A DNA stretch of 64,000 bases. It comes from Arcticibacter eurypsychrophilus. Its GTDB lineage: Bacteria; Bacteroidota; Bacteroidia; Sphingobacteriales; Sphingobacteriaceae. Below the pieces are notes generated by a model. It saw only the letters and a list, made by a program, of their open reading frames with translations. It made no database searches and was not told the origin of the DNA. Shown here piece after piece: positions 35,624 through 45,133 of the stretch. The stretch's first letter is position 1. Every line of letters starts with the position of its first letter. The stretch is taken from the NCBI RefSeq assembly GCF_001730525.1, contig NZ_MDFN01000016.1:1-64000 (forward strand). The letters are read 5' to 3'. The position numbers were made by a program, and so were the translations under genes.

Positions 35624-37177
35624 TTACTGATTTAACTTTGGGTTATTGTCTATTTCGGATTGTGGTATTGGTAAAAGCTCAGTTCCTGGTTTATAATACG
35701 ACAGCGGTTCGGTAGCAAAATAGCTTTTCTTTCTCCAACGAATAATATCCACATTCCGAACTTCCTCATTAGTCATTTCAGCTGACTTTTCATGAATCAG
35801 TGCTCGTGTTATCTGATCTTTTGTACTAACAGGATACTGCGCAGTTGGATAACCAGGCATGGCTACATCTGCTCTTGCCCGAATCTGATTCAAATAAGTC
35901 ACCGCAGCACCGGTATTACCCAGTTCATTCTCACTTTCTGCAAGGTTCAGCAACACTTCGGCATAACGTAAAATCCGTTGATTATTACCTCCGGGGTGAA
36001 AACTAGCAGTTGCTTTATCCTGTTTATAAATGATCTGGAACTTCCTGAAGCCCGCTTTTATACGTGTTCCATGAACAGTAGAAGCATTTCCATTTTGATC
36101 TGCTTCAGCCAACACTGAATTACCGTTATTATATTTATCACCTGTCTGGTAGAAGGTATAAGAATAGCGGGGATCGGTTTTAGTAGCACCTGTAGCTGTA
36201 CTTTCAAACTCATTTAGCATCCTGTCGGATGGAATAAGATTTCTCCAGCCTATTGGGTTTTCTTCCTGATTACGTACAGTAGATTGAGCTGCTGTACCTC
36301 CATCACCGACTCCACTGTTCCAGTTAAAGGCATTATCACCTTTATCCACAAAAACAACTTCGAAGATCGACTCACTATTAAATTCTTTTTCTTCTTCAAA
36401 GTTATCTAGGAAACGACTGGTAAGAGTGTAACCATCTGCTCCAGAAGTTGGAATTTTCAACAATGCGGCTTTAGCATTTGCATAATCACCAGACTGCATA
36501 AACACTCTGCCCAACATGGCATAGGCGGCAGACTTCGTTGCCCTGCCCTGCTCTGTTGATCCGTAACCAGACTTTCCAGGCAATGCAGCTGCTGCTTCCT
36601 GCAAATCTTTAATTGCCTGAGCATACACACTTGCAACCGGTGATTTAGGTTGATAGTCCGTGGGGCCAGTTGCTGTTTGAGTATAAATAGGAACGTCTCC
36701 CCATTGGCTGGCCAATTCATAATAGGCCCAGCCTCTTAAAAACTTAGCTTCACCGATACATCTTTTAACCAATTCAGGGTTATCCTGAACATTTGCTTCA
36801 CTTTCAGTAACAGTGTTCGCCCGATGAATAACAGTGTATAAGGCATTCCATACGGAATTCATCACTGGATTTGCCGGATCAACGACACCAATTAGAATTT
36901 GATTTCGGGGAGCTTCCAACTGACTTCCTCCGGTAACGACATCATCGCTCCTTAAATCATGCAGAAAAAACCATTCCCGGGCTACAAGGTTCGAACCTTT
37001 CCATGCAGAATATACTCCATTTGTTCCTTCCAGGAGCTGACTAGACGTATTGAAGTATAGGGCTTTCCCTATATTATTTGGGTCGGATATATTAATATTT
37101 TCCTTACATGAAAATATTAAACTTGTTGCCGTAATACCAGACATGAGTATTAGTGCAACTATTTTCTTTCTATTCAT
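35624..37177 (-). CDS. SusD/RagB-family nutrient-binding outer-membrane lipoprotein
   Basis: A 517-residue lipoprotein (lipobox SLIFSC, Cys about 24). The TPR-like helical N-terminus (AKFLRGWAYYELASQWGDVP) and the C-terminal SusD segment (HPGGNNQRILRYAEVLLNLAE, then IRARADV and IRWRKKSY) are typical. SusD proteins cap the SusC channel and bind the substrate, usually a glycan or peptide. It is translated 26 bases after susC. No glycoside hydrolase sits in the same operon, so the substrate cannot be named. Confidence 0.96.
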   Translation of the reverse strand: MNRKKIVALILMSGITATSLIFSCKENINISDPNNIGKALYFNTSSQLLEGTNGVYSAWKGSNLVAREWFFLHDLRSDDVVTGGSQLEAPRNQILIGVVDPANPVMNSVWNALYTVIHRANTVTESEANVQDNPELVKRCIGEAKFLRGWAYYELASQWGDVPIYTQTATGPTDYQPKSPVASVYAQAIKDLQEAAAALPGKSGYGSTEQGRATKSAAYAMLGRVFMQSGDYANAKAALLKIPTSGADGYTLTSRFLDNFEEEKEFNSESIFEVVFVDKGDNAFNWNSGVGDGGTAAQSTVRNQEENPIGWRNLIPSDRMLNEFESTATGATKTDPRYSYTFYQTGDKYNNGNSVLAEADQNGNASTVHGTRIKAGFRKFQIIYKQDKATASFHPGGNNQRILRYAEVLLNLAESENELGNTGAAVTYLNQIRARADVAMPGYPTAQYPVSTKDQITRALIHEKSAEMTNEEVRNVDIIRWRKKSYFATEPLSYYKPGTELLPIPQSEIDNNPKLNQ

Positions 37178-37203
37178 TGTTCTCTTTTTTAACTTAATTT
37201 CTA

Positions 37204-40200
37204 TTAAAAACCTGCCTGAATACCGAATTGAACTGATCGTGCTGGAGGATATTGTCCAAAGTCAACACCATTTGTTAATGTTCCGTTTTTAGAACCAATC
37301 TCTGGGTCAAGACCCTTATACTTTGTGAAAGTGAGTAGGTTTTGTGAGGATACATATACTCTTACGCGTTTAAATGTGGAGTTGGATAAGGATCCAAAAA
37401 CACTGGAAGGTAAGGTATACCCTATCATCACGTTCTTTAAGCGTAAATACGATCCGTCTTCAATCCATCGGGTGGATAGACGACCATTTCTATTAGGATC
37501 ACCACTAATCGCCCTAGGGATACTTGTATTCGTATTTTCTGCAGTCCAAGCATCCAGAACTTGTGTACCTGCATTAAACAAGCGGGGCATTCCTTCTAAG
37601 ATGATACGCTCGGCATTTAAAATTTTATTGCCTTGCACTCCTTGAAAGAAGAAAGCAGCATCAAAGTTCTTGTACGTTGCAGAGTAGTTTAAAGAGTAAC
37701 TAATCTTTGGAATGTAACTTCCTATATAAGTACGGTCAAAATTGTCAATTATTCCGTCGGCTGTTCCATTAGGTCCACTTACATCCCGGAATTTAAGATC
37801 TCCAGGAGACGCATTAGCTTGGATAGGGCTGCTTGTTATCTCTGCGGCGTTTTGGAATATACCATCTACAATCCACCCATAAAAGTTTTGCACAGATCGT
37901 CCTGCTACCGTATTGGTAAATACATCACCTCCTCCAAAATCGGCATCACTTCCTGATGGAAGTGTGGCATTAGGACTGTTTAAAGCCAGTACCTTATTTC
38001 GGATCCCACTGATCAATCCTGTAATATTATATTTGAAGTCGCCCTCTGTTTTATGATATCCTAATTCTAATTCCACACCATTATTCTGCATGCCTGCAAT
38101 ATTCTGAGGGGTTCCAGTCGCTAGAAACCCTAAGCTTGGTGCTGTAGGTGGAATTAAAATTAAATTATCAGTCTTCCTTTGAAAAAACTCAGCCACTACG
38201 GTAAACTTATTGTTTAAGAAGCCCAGATCAAGACCTACGTTTAGCTGTTTAGTTTTCTCCCAGCTTAAGTCAGGATTTGGCGTACCATTCGTATAAGAAG
38301 CCGTACCTGCGGATGGTATAATATTACCAAAAGGATAAGCCGCACCATTTGTTACCACATTTGCAGCATAAGGATAATTACCCAAAGCAACAGGATTTGC
38401 ACCAGTAAGACCGTAACTAGCTCTTATCTTCAGCTCAGAGATTGTAGTACTATTTTTCAAAAATTCTTCCTGATCAATTTTCCATCCAATTGATGCAGCT
38501 GGAAAATCTTCATATTTATTACCTGGCGCCCATATGGAGGTACCGTCCCTACGAATAGATGCCTGAAACAGATATTTACCTGCATACTCATAGTTAACCC
38601 TACCTAATAATGATTGAATAAAGTTCGCCTGATTGAAATTATTAGTGCTGATATTCTGTGCACCCTGAAGCGACTTGACCTGATTTGTACTTTGATTACC
38701 CGCTTCTAGTTGGGTGATAATTTTCGATCCCTGCGTTTCAAAAACAGCTGTTGCTGCAACGTGGTGTTTGTCAAACGTTTTATCAAAGGATAATTGTTGG
38801 GTAAACAACCGAACATTTGTAGAGATTCGTTGGAAACCAACAACGGCTGAAGTAGCACTCAACGTTCCTCCATCGTTATATATCGGCGTATAATTGCTAG
38901 TGTATCCATTACTATAGTTGATACCCACAGTAGATCTGAATGTTAACCATGGCACAAAATGAACATCCACGTACCCTGTACCTAATATTCCCAGATTCTT
39001 AAGGGTATTCGAACCAATCAACGCAGCTTCCACAGGATTGGTAGGGTCTGATCCATCAAAACTACTGATTGGTCCCTGAAAACCTCCATTTGTAGTAGGG
39101 TCACTAATTGGAATGTAGGGAAGCATACGCACTACATTTGTGATGGCCGTTCTGTTGCCCGCGGTCGCATCATAATTCTGATTCGCTGATGAAAGATATA
39201 GATTCTCTCCTACGGAAAACACTTTACCAAGGTTGTGATCCGAATTGATCCGATAGTTAAACCGCTCGTAACTTAATGCTTGTGCAATTCCTTCCTGTTT
39301 GAAATATCCGCCTGATGTATAAAACCGGGATACCTCATTGCCTCCGCTTAAAGAAATATTGCTTCCTGTTAATAAGGAGTTTTTCTTAAAGTATTCGCGT
39401 TGCCAATCGGTATTGGTCTGGGCGTACGTTTGAGTCGCCCCAGCGTAGATGGGTAAACCAAAGTTAGCTGGCTGTAAACGTGGAGGTAGTGCATTTGTTC
39501 CACCCAACGCCGTAGCGTACTTTACATATTGATCGGTATTCAATAGATCCAGGTATTTAGAGGGACTTTGTAATCCTGCATACGTATCAAAATTGATGCG
39601 CACCTGACCATTTCTGTCTCCTTTTTTAGTAGTCACCAGAATCACGCCATTGGTAGCCCGGGAGCCATAAATAGCTGCGGTACTGGCGTCTTTTAATACT
39701 TGAACACTTTCAATGTCTTTAGGGTCATAATCCGTTAACCCTCCATTGGTTAAGATAAAACCATCTACCACATACAAAGGATTGGAAGCAAATGAAATGG
39801 AACTATTTCCCCGGATGGTAACAATAGGAGCCGTACCTGGAGATCCATTATTGACAACAGATAAGCCTGCCACCCTTCCTTGCAAGGCCTGATCAACACC
39901 TGCTACAGGTAATGTTGAAATAGTCCTGGCATTAACTGTCGAAATCGCTCCGGTCACTGTTGCCCTTTTTTGTGTTCCGTAACCTACGACCACAACTTCG
40001 GATAAAGCACTGGCAGAAGATTTTAACAACTGAACGGCCATGACTGTTTGACCTTTAAGTGGCACTTCCTGTACGTTATACCCCAAATACCTGAACACGA
40101 GGACGCTGTTTGCATTGGGTACTTCCAGAGTAAACTTTCCATTTAAATCTGTCGAACTACCAATGCTTGTGCCTTTAATATTGATGGTCACACCAACCAA

Positions 40201-40401
40201 TGGGGCTCCGCTATCATCTGTAACCGTACCGCTTATTGGAATTGCCAACCTTTGCATTGTTAATCCCTTGGTTTCCGTTACTTTGGAAACACCTTTGACT
40301 ACTGGTTTTTCAAGCGCAATTGCTTGCACTGTTACTAATGAAATTATACTGATCAAACTCAGGTATAACTTCATTCTTTTAAAAAGGAAATGATTGATCA
40401 T
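37204..40401 (-). CDS. SusC/RagA-family TonB-linked outer-membrane transporter
   Basis: A 1065-residue TonB-dependent transporter. The signal peptide lies in the first ~30 residues, and Met10 (40374) is an alternative start. The carboxypeptidase-like domain (ISGTVTDDSGAPLVGVTINI) spans about 55-140. The plug carries the family signatures EVVVVGYGTQKRATVTGA and ASTAAIYGSRATNGVILVTT. The beta-barrel ends RSVQFGIQAGF. No anti-sigma-interacting N-terminal extension is seen, and no ECF sigma/anti-sigma pair is adjacent. With the SusD downstream it imports an unidentified oligomer across the outer membrane. Confidence 0.96.
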   Translation of the reverse strand: MINHFLFKRMKLYLSLISIISLVTVQAIALEKPVVKGVSKVTETKGLTMQRLAIPISGTVTDDSGAPLVGVTINIKGTSIGSSTDLNGKFTLEVPNANSVLVFRYLGYNVQEVPLKGQTVMAVQLLKSSASALSEVVVVGYGTQKRATVTGAISTVNARTISTLPVAGVDQALQGRVAGLSVVNNGSPGTAPIVTIRGNSSISFASNPLYVVDGFILTNGGLTDYDPKDIESVQVLKDASTAAIYGSRATNGVILVTTKKGDRNGQVRINFDTYAGLQSPSKYLDLLNTDQYVKYATALGGTNALPPRLQPANFGLPIYAGATQTYAQTNTDWQREYFKKNSLLTGSNISLSGGNEVSRFYTSGGYFKQEGIAQALSYERFNYRINSDHNLGKVFSVGENLYLSSANQNYDATAGNRTAITNVVRMLPYIPISDPTTNGGFQGPISSFDGSDPTNPVEAALIGSNTLKNLGILGTGYVDVHFVPWLTFRSTVGINYSNGYTSNYTPIYNDGGTLSATSAVVGFQRISTNVRLFTQQLSFDKTFDKHHVAATAVFETQGSKIITQLEAGNQSTNQVKSLQGAQNISTNNFNQANFIQSLLGRVNYEYAGKYLFQASIRRDGTSIWAPGNKYEDFPAASIGWKIDQEEFLKNSTTISELKIRASYGLTGANPVALGNYPYAANVVTNGAAYPFGNIIPSAGTASYTNGTPNPDLSWEKTKQLNVGLDLGFLNNKFTVVAEFFQRKTDNLILIPPTAPSLGFLATGTPQNIAGMQNNGVELELGYHKTEGDFKYNITGLISGIRNKVLALNSPNATLPSGSDADFGGGDVFTNTVAGRSVQNFYGWIVDGIFQNAAEITSSPIQANASPGDLKFRDVSGPNGTADGIIDNFDRTYIGSYIPKISYSLNYSATYKNFDAAFFFQGVQGNKILNAERIILEGMPRLFNAGTQVLDAWTAENTNTSIPRAISGDPNRNGRLSTRWIEDGSYLRLKNVMIGYTLPSSVFGSLSNSTFKRVRVYVSSQNLLTFTKYKGLDPEIGSKNGTLTNGVDFGQYPPARSVQFGIQAGF

Positions 40402-40693
40402 AGCTTTTAATTAATGGTAGAATATGTAATTGGTTAGATAAATTAAAGTTTTTATTAGTGTGACAACGTTGGCAATATATCCTATATGAAACTCACTTAA
40501 ATTTGGTTAGCTGTAGATTTAAATGAACGATTAAATTATTATCATAAATGTAATAACAATATTACACTTAACCAAGATTAAAAATAAAAATTATTTACAC
40601 ATAATAGTATACACTTTTTACCACCTTCCCTAAATAACATACAGTAATGGTTACTTTTATTTAACCCTTTATAATTTAATAAACCATACTGTT

Positions 40694-41623
40694 ATGCAGC
40701 TTAATTTGCAACTTAAAAATCTCTTGTTTGTTATCTTGGTAAGATCCCAACATATTTCTCAGCTTGTCCAAACGGATTTTAAACACGTATTACTTATACT
40801 CTTGTTCCTAAACCTCGGCATATCTAAAACCACGGCGCAACAGAAAGAAATTAAACCGGTTACAGTACCTGATTCAGAACATCGTTTATTACACTCTGCA
40901 ATTGCAGGTCATGATTATGACTTATACATTCATTTCCCTGCTGGTTACGATACAGCGAAAACGAATTACCCGGTCTTATATGTCATGGATGGTGCAAACG
41001 ATTTTTCGCCCACATTGGAATATTTAGGCCTTCTCATGGCTGAATATCGTATTAAAGAACCTATAGTAGTTGCCATTGGGGACGGTGGGTTAATCGGTTC
41101 TGCGACCAATAAACGGAACCGTGATTTTACTCCTACAGCATCGCCTTCCATGCCTGGCAGCGGTGGTGCATTTCTGTTTTTAAATTTTATTGAAAAAGAA
41201 CTTATTCCACTGATAGAGTCGGAATACAAAGCAGATTCAAGCAACAGAACCTGCTATGGCTATTCTATGGGAGGACTTTTCAGTACTTATATATTGTTTC
41301 AAAAACCCTACTTATTCAAAAATATACTTATTGGAAGTCCGGCGTTATCTTATGACCAAGGAACGATATTCGATATAGAAAAGAAATATGCTGCTCAACA
41401 CACTGACTTGGCGGTAAACGTATTTATTGAAGTTGGTGAACTGGAAATGCCGGAACAGAAAGCTAGCTTTCAAAAGTTAGCTAACCTTCTCCAAACTAGA
41501 AAATATAAAAGCCTACACCTGCATACTGTAATTATTGAGAAAGTCACGCACTTAACGGGTAAACCTGTCACGATGCTTAAAGCGCTTGGATGGGCTTATA
41601 CTAAACCGCATCGTATCTTTTGA
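40694..41623 (+). CDS. Secreted alpha/beta hydrolase of the esterase D/Fes (YbbA-like) type
   Basis: A 309-residue hydrolase with an N-terminal hydrophobic export segment (HVLLILLFLNLGISKTTAQ, about 31-49). The fold includes the strand PVLYVMDGANDFSP, an oxyanion-side IVVAIGDGG, the nucleophile Ser in CYGYSMGGLFSTY and a late VTHLTG histidine. The family contains enterobactin esterases and acyl-carbohydrate esterases. The unusually long n-region before the hydrophobic part makes the start uncertain, but no later Met precedes the signal. It is divergent from susC, and co-function with that locus is possible. Confidence 0.85.
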   Translation: MQLNLQLKNLLFVILVRSQHISQLVQTDFKHVLLILLFLNLGISKTTAQQKEIKPVTVPDSEHRLLHSAIAGHDYDLYIHFPAGYDTAKTNYPVLYVMDGANDFSPTLEYLGLLMAEYRIKEPIVVAIGDGGLIGSATNKRNRDFTPTASPSMPGSGGAFLFLNFIEKELIPLIESEYKADSSNRTCYGYSMGGLFSTYILFQKPYLFKNILIGSPALSYDQGTIFDIEKKYAAQHTDLAVNVFIEVGELEMPEQKASFQKLANLLQTRKYKSLHLHTVIIEKVTHLTGKPVTMLKALGWAYTKPHRIF

Positions 41624-41712
41624 TCATCAATTACTTTTTATTTAAGACCCTACAGGTTTAAATTTTTATTACCGGGAAGCAGAGATTCCTCAGCAAGCTG
41701 AACTAATGTGAA

Positions 41713-42855
41713 TTAGTTTATTAAAGTAAGCTGAAGAATTTCAACCCAGTTAGGGTTTTTACCAATCGACAGCTGAGATCGCTTAATGAGTGTTCCCTTT
41801 TTATGATCAATCCGGTATACAGTCAATCCATTCGATTGCTGACCAACTGCAAGCAAATATTTCCCTTCAGGATCGATATTAAATCCCCTTGGTTGCGTTT
41901 CAGTTGGATAACTGCCAACCAAGGTCAGGTTACTCTTCTTTTTATTGATCCGAAATGCCGCAATTGTATTTGAACTCCGCTCCGAGACGTAGATAAACTT
42001 ACCATCAGGTCTCAAATGGATATCAGCAGCTGCCGGTCTACCTTTAAATCCTGCCGGCATTACTGAATAAGAGAGTACTAGTTTCAACAGGCCAGATTCA
42101 TTCAACTGATACTTATTTAAAGTACCATCTAATTCGTTCACACCAAATGCATCATGACCATTGGGATTAAATACCAAATGTCGCGGACCCGCACCTTTCT
42201 TGACAGCAACAGAAGAAGGTTGGTTAACCGTCACCTTACCCGTTCTTTCATCGAAGCGATATTGAAGAATCACATCATCGCCTAAATTAGGAACAAACAT
42301 ATAGCGATTAGAGGGGTCAGTTAGAATAGCATGTGCATTTTTGCCTGTTTGTAAAACCTGCAGGGGGATAGAATCGATCACCCCATCTTGACCAATTGCA
42401 TTTACCGAAATCTTGTTACCAAAATAAGAAGCGCCAAATAAATAATGCCCTGTATGATCGGTAGAGATATAAGCCATGTTATCCGTTAGTGGAACAGTTT
42501 TTATCCATTCCAGTTTGCCAGTATGCGGATCTATGGCAAAGCTACTAACAGCATAAGGTTTTGATCTTAAAGAAGCATAGAGATATTTGTGGTCCGGACT
42601 AATCGCTAAAGGCATTACGCTGCCATTGACTGGCTCTTTTTCTATCAGTTTTAAACTACCATCTCGCTTATTCAATTCCAAAACATAGATTTCCCGACTA
42701 TCCGCATTGGAGATATACACTATAGTAGGTGTTGTTTTGCTCTTAGAGGCTAAAACACCAAAACTATTGACATCGGGTAATTTTTTCAGCGTACAAAAGG
42801 ATAGAACTGAAATAAATGAAAAAGCGACTAAAATAAATGTTTTACTATTTACCAT
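41713..42855 (-). CDS. Lactonase-family seven-bladed beta-propeller (6-phosphogluconolactonase-like)
   Basis: A 380-residue secreted propeller. The signal peptide ends near residue 20-23 (SVLSFCTLKK); the residue before the Cys is Phe, so a lipoprotein fate is uncertain. The blades contain YISNADSREIYVLELNKRDG, KYLYASLRSKP, GPRHLVFNPNG, IHLRPDGKFIYVSERSSNTI and GFNIDPEGKYLLAVGQQSNG. All are signatures of the lactonase (YbhE/Pgl) family. Because it is exported, cytoplasmic 6-phosphogluconolactonase activity is unlikely; an extracellular lactone or sugar-acid role is more plausible. It stands convergent to the esterase gene. Confidence 0.9.
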   Translation of the reverse strand: MVNSKTFILVAFSFISVLSFCTLKKLPDVNSFGVLASKSKTTPTIVYISNADSREIYVLELNKRDGSLKLIEKEPVNGSVMPLAISPDHKYLYASLRSKPYAVSSFAIDPHTGKLEWIKTVPLTDNMAYISTDHTGHYLFGASYFGNKISVNAIGQDGVIDSIPLQVLQTGKNAHAILTDPSNRYMFVPNLGDDVILQYRFDERTGKVTVNQPSSVAVKKGAGPRHLVFNPNGHDAFGVNELDGTLNKYQLNESGLLKLVLSYSVMPAGFKGRPAAADIHLRPDGKFIYVSERSSNTIAAFRINKKKSNLTLVGSYPTETQPRGFNIDPEGKYLLAVGQQSNGLTVYRIDHKKGTLIKRSQLSIGKNPNWVEILQLTLIN

Positions 42856-43024
42856 GATTGTTTGGTTTAAAACCTGCTAATTACATTCCATCTCAATAAA
42901 CCAGATGGGTAAGTTTATAACCAGAACCAGAAACCTCCTTAGTTAGAATGGCTAAAAATGAATACAGGATAGCATGATAAGTAAAAAAACGAGCAACAGT
43001 TAAAAGTTAAATCAACCTTCCAGC

Positions 43025-43240
43025 TTAATGAAATATTTTTCTGGTAATATTCATTTTATACCTTTTCAAAGCTGATAGATCATGGTTTAACGTATAAAGA
43101 CCTATTAATTCCAATCCTATTCCCATTCCAAAACATAAACCATAGATAGCGTCAGGCAATCCTGGCAAGATATGTTTCAGGATTAATGCAGTTGCTAGAA
43201 CCAGACAGCCAACTGTCATACACCAATTTCTTTTCTTCAT
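43025..43240 (-). CDS. Small two-helix membrane protein, unknown function
   Basis: 71 residues, with two predicted membrane helices (about 7-23 and 30-52) and a basic tail (KRYKMNITRKIFH). A short Gly/Leu-rich loop links the helices. I do not recognise a named family. The coding call rests on the ATG, a reasonable length and the ordered helix-charge layout. Confidence 0.6.
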   Translation of the reverse strand: MKKRNWCMTVGCLVLATALILKHILPGLPDAIYGLCFGMGIGLELIGLYTLNHDLSALKRYKMNITRKIFH

Positions 43241-43312
43241 GAAATGCGGATATTACTTCTAAACAATACTATCAATTTTCAACAAATAAAACAATATAAT
43301 CAGGTATCAATT

Positions 43313-43326
43313 TAGAAATATTTCTA
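43313..43326. promoter_or_regulatory. 14-bp palindrome, first of two operator-like sites
   Basis: TAGAAATATTTCTA is perfectly palindromic. The 12-base core AGAAATATTTCT occurs again at 43380-43391. Both lie upstream of the KTSC gene; the second ends about 34 bases before a TAnnTTTG element. Confidence 0.45.
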
Positions 43327-43379
43327 GTCTCAAATCTAGTTGAAGTGTGTTCACTTGTCGGCAAGTTTAATCTTAAATT

Positions 43380-43391
43380 AGAAATATTTCT
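43380..43391. promoter_or_regulatory. Second copy of the AGAAATATTTCT palindrome
   Basis: Identical 12-base palindrome, 66 bases (centre to centre) from the first. A dimeric regulator may bind both, but the regulator is unknown. Confidence 0.45.
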
Positions 43392-43424
43392 TTTCTCGGA
43401 AGTAGCACATGTAATTAATTTTCA

Positions 43425-43432
43425 TAGCTTTG
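43425..43432 (+). promoter_or_regulatory. TAnnTTTG -7 element for the KTSC gene
   Basis: TAGCTTTG fits the Bacteroidota -7 consensus exactly, 83 bases before the start codon. A -33 TTTG was not found at the usual spacing. Confidence 0.4.
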
Positions 43433-43514
43433 CACTTTATTCCTAGAAAGTTAAGCATATCGCATTACGTTTGCCTTTTTTCCTTCGTAGGCAATAATTA
43501 CCAAAAAAGAATTC

Positions 43515-43961
43515 ATGAAGAAGATTGTAGATTTTAGAAAGCTGTTAAGCGTTAATGAAAATACTGAGTTAAAGGAGTTAAAGACCATTTACAGGAACGT
43601 GATGAAAGATTGTCATCCTGATAAAATCCTTGATAATCCTGAAGCTAAAATTGAAGCAGAAGCAAAGAGCAAAGAAATTATTGAAGCTTACCACTTTTTA
43701 GTAAGTATCGCGCCTGAAACAAAAGAAGCAAATCTGGAAGGATATAATCTGACTACCAGCGCTAGTGGTATTACTGATTTTGAATATAAAGCACAGACAT
43801 TAAAAATCACCTTTACAGACGGAAGTGCATACGAATATTTTGATGTTCCAAAGAACACGTATACAAAATTAGTAAACTCTGATTCTCCGGGTCGTTTTGC
43901 CCGCAGACATATTTTTACCGAGTTTGTATACCGTAACATAACTAAGCTTGCAACAGCTTAA
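43515..43961 (+). CDS. J-domain-like and KTSC-domain fusion protein
   Basis: 148 residues. The N-terminal ~70 residues resemble a DnaJ J-domain (LKTIYRNVMKDCHPDKI, with an HPD tripeptide, and AYHFLV at the helix IV position). The C-terminal ~60 residues are a KTSC domain (LKITFTDGSAYEYFDVPKNT and RRHIFTEF); the KTSC motif itself is not obvious in the sequence. KTSC domains accompany lysyl-tRNA synthetases or nucleic-acid-binding proteins and have no settled role. I infer possible chaperone recruitment by the HPD. Two identical palindromes upstream suggest regulated expression. Confidence 0.85.
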   Translation: MKKIVDFRKLLSVNENTELKELKTIYRNVMKDCHPDKILDNPEAKIEAEAKSKEIIEAYHFLVSIAPETKEANLEGYNLTTSASGITDFEYKAQTLKITFTDGSAYEYFDVPKNTYTKLVNSDSPGRFARRHIFTEFVYRNITKLATA

Positions 43962-44016
43962 CCTAAATTCTTTACAGGATTTTGTTTAGCTGCCCAATTC
44001 ATCATCAGGATTTGAA

Positions 44017-45054
44017 ATGTCTACATTTGAAATCCCAATGAATCAACAAACGAAATTTATTTGGGCAGATCACCTACGTGTAGCCGCTACTATAGCCGTT
44101 ATCACCGTTCATGTTTCTGCCTCTATACTTCCTTTATACAAACAAATTCCCGATCTCACCTGGTGGACCGGGAATTTGTTTGATAGTGTCTCCCGCTTTT
44201 GTGTTCCCATATTCGTAATGCTTTCCGGTGCACTTCTCCTACCTAAAGATACTGCCCTACCCCAATTCTTCAAAAAAAGATTATCACGGTTAATCTACCC
44301 TTTCCTATTCTGGTGTGTAGTTTATATCGTACATTATTTTCTGTTTTACACAAAAAGCATTCAAACTTTATCTGCAAATGAACTTTACGCCCAACTGGTT
44401 GATCAGATTAAGTATAAAGTAATCTCCTATCATTTTTGGTATATCTACATGATAATCGGATTGTATCTGGCTATACCCTTTATGGGAAAATGGATCAGGA
44501 AAGCCAGGGAATCAGCCCTGTTGTATTTTCTTGGTGTCTGGTTAGTTGGATTATTACTTTTAGAAAATGTAGGAAAAGGAGTTGAAATCAATCATTTCAT
44601 CAGATATATTGGTTATCTCGTTTTAGGATATTACCTCTCCAGAAAAGAATTCAGCTTTAATACCGCCAAGGTTGCTCTTATACTGATTGTTACAGGCATA
44701 TTGATAACGGCTGTAGGCACTTATATCCTAACGTCTTACTATGGGAAATTTAATCTCTTTTTTTATGGATATACCAGTCCTAATGTAATTCTTTTTGCAT
44801 CAGGAGTTTTTCTGTATTTTAAATCACTGAAAATCAATCCTGATAAAAAGAATAAGGTTATTACTTTCATTAACCGATATAGTTATGGAATCTATCTGGT
44901 TCATATACTTATATTAACGCATCTCAAAATAAGTTGGCGCACTATTCATCCCCTGTTGGGAATTCCATTAACGGTTGTCTGCTGCTTGTTGATTTCATCT
45001 CTGGTTATTTATGTGATCAACAAAATCCCTGGTGGAAAGTATATTTCAGGTTAA
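44017..45054 (+). CDS. Acyltransferase-3 family membrane protein (OafA/WecH-like)
   Basis: A 345-residue integral membrane acyltransferase with about ten helices. The N-terminal motif ADHLRVAATIAVITVHVSAS carries the catalytic His of the family, and RFCVPIFVMLSGALLLPKD matches the second conserved block. Such proteins O-acetylate surface polysaccharides or peptidoglycan. An alternative start is Met8. It is 55 bases downstream of the KTSC gene, possibly with no shared function, and convergent to the ABC permease gene. Confidence 0.92.
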   Translation: MSTFEIPMNQQTKFIWADHLRVAATIAVITVHVSASILPLYKQIPDLTWWTGNLFDSVSRFCVPIFVMLSGALLLPKDTALPQFFKKRLSRLIYPFLFWCVVYIVHYFLFYTKSIQTLSANELYAQLVDQIKYKVISYHFWYIYMIIGLYLAIPFMGKWIRKARESALLYFLGVWLVGLLLLENVGKGVEINHFIRYIGYLVLGYYLSRKEFSFNTAKVALILIVTGILITAVGTYILTSYYGKFNLFFYGYTSPNVILFASGVFLYFKSLKINPDKKNKVITFINRYSYGIYLVHILILTHLKISWRTIHPLLGIPLTVVCCLLISSLVIYVINKIPGGKYISG

Positions 45055-45133
45055 TACGTCTATAATTTTACAGGAATACCTTCTAAAAGCAACTCAATCA
45101 CTCCCCTTCTAAAAAGTACCATTTGATATCTTG

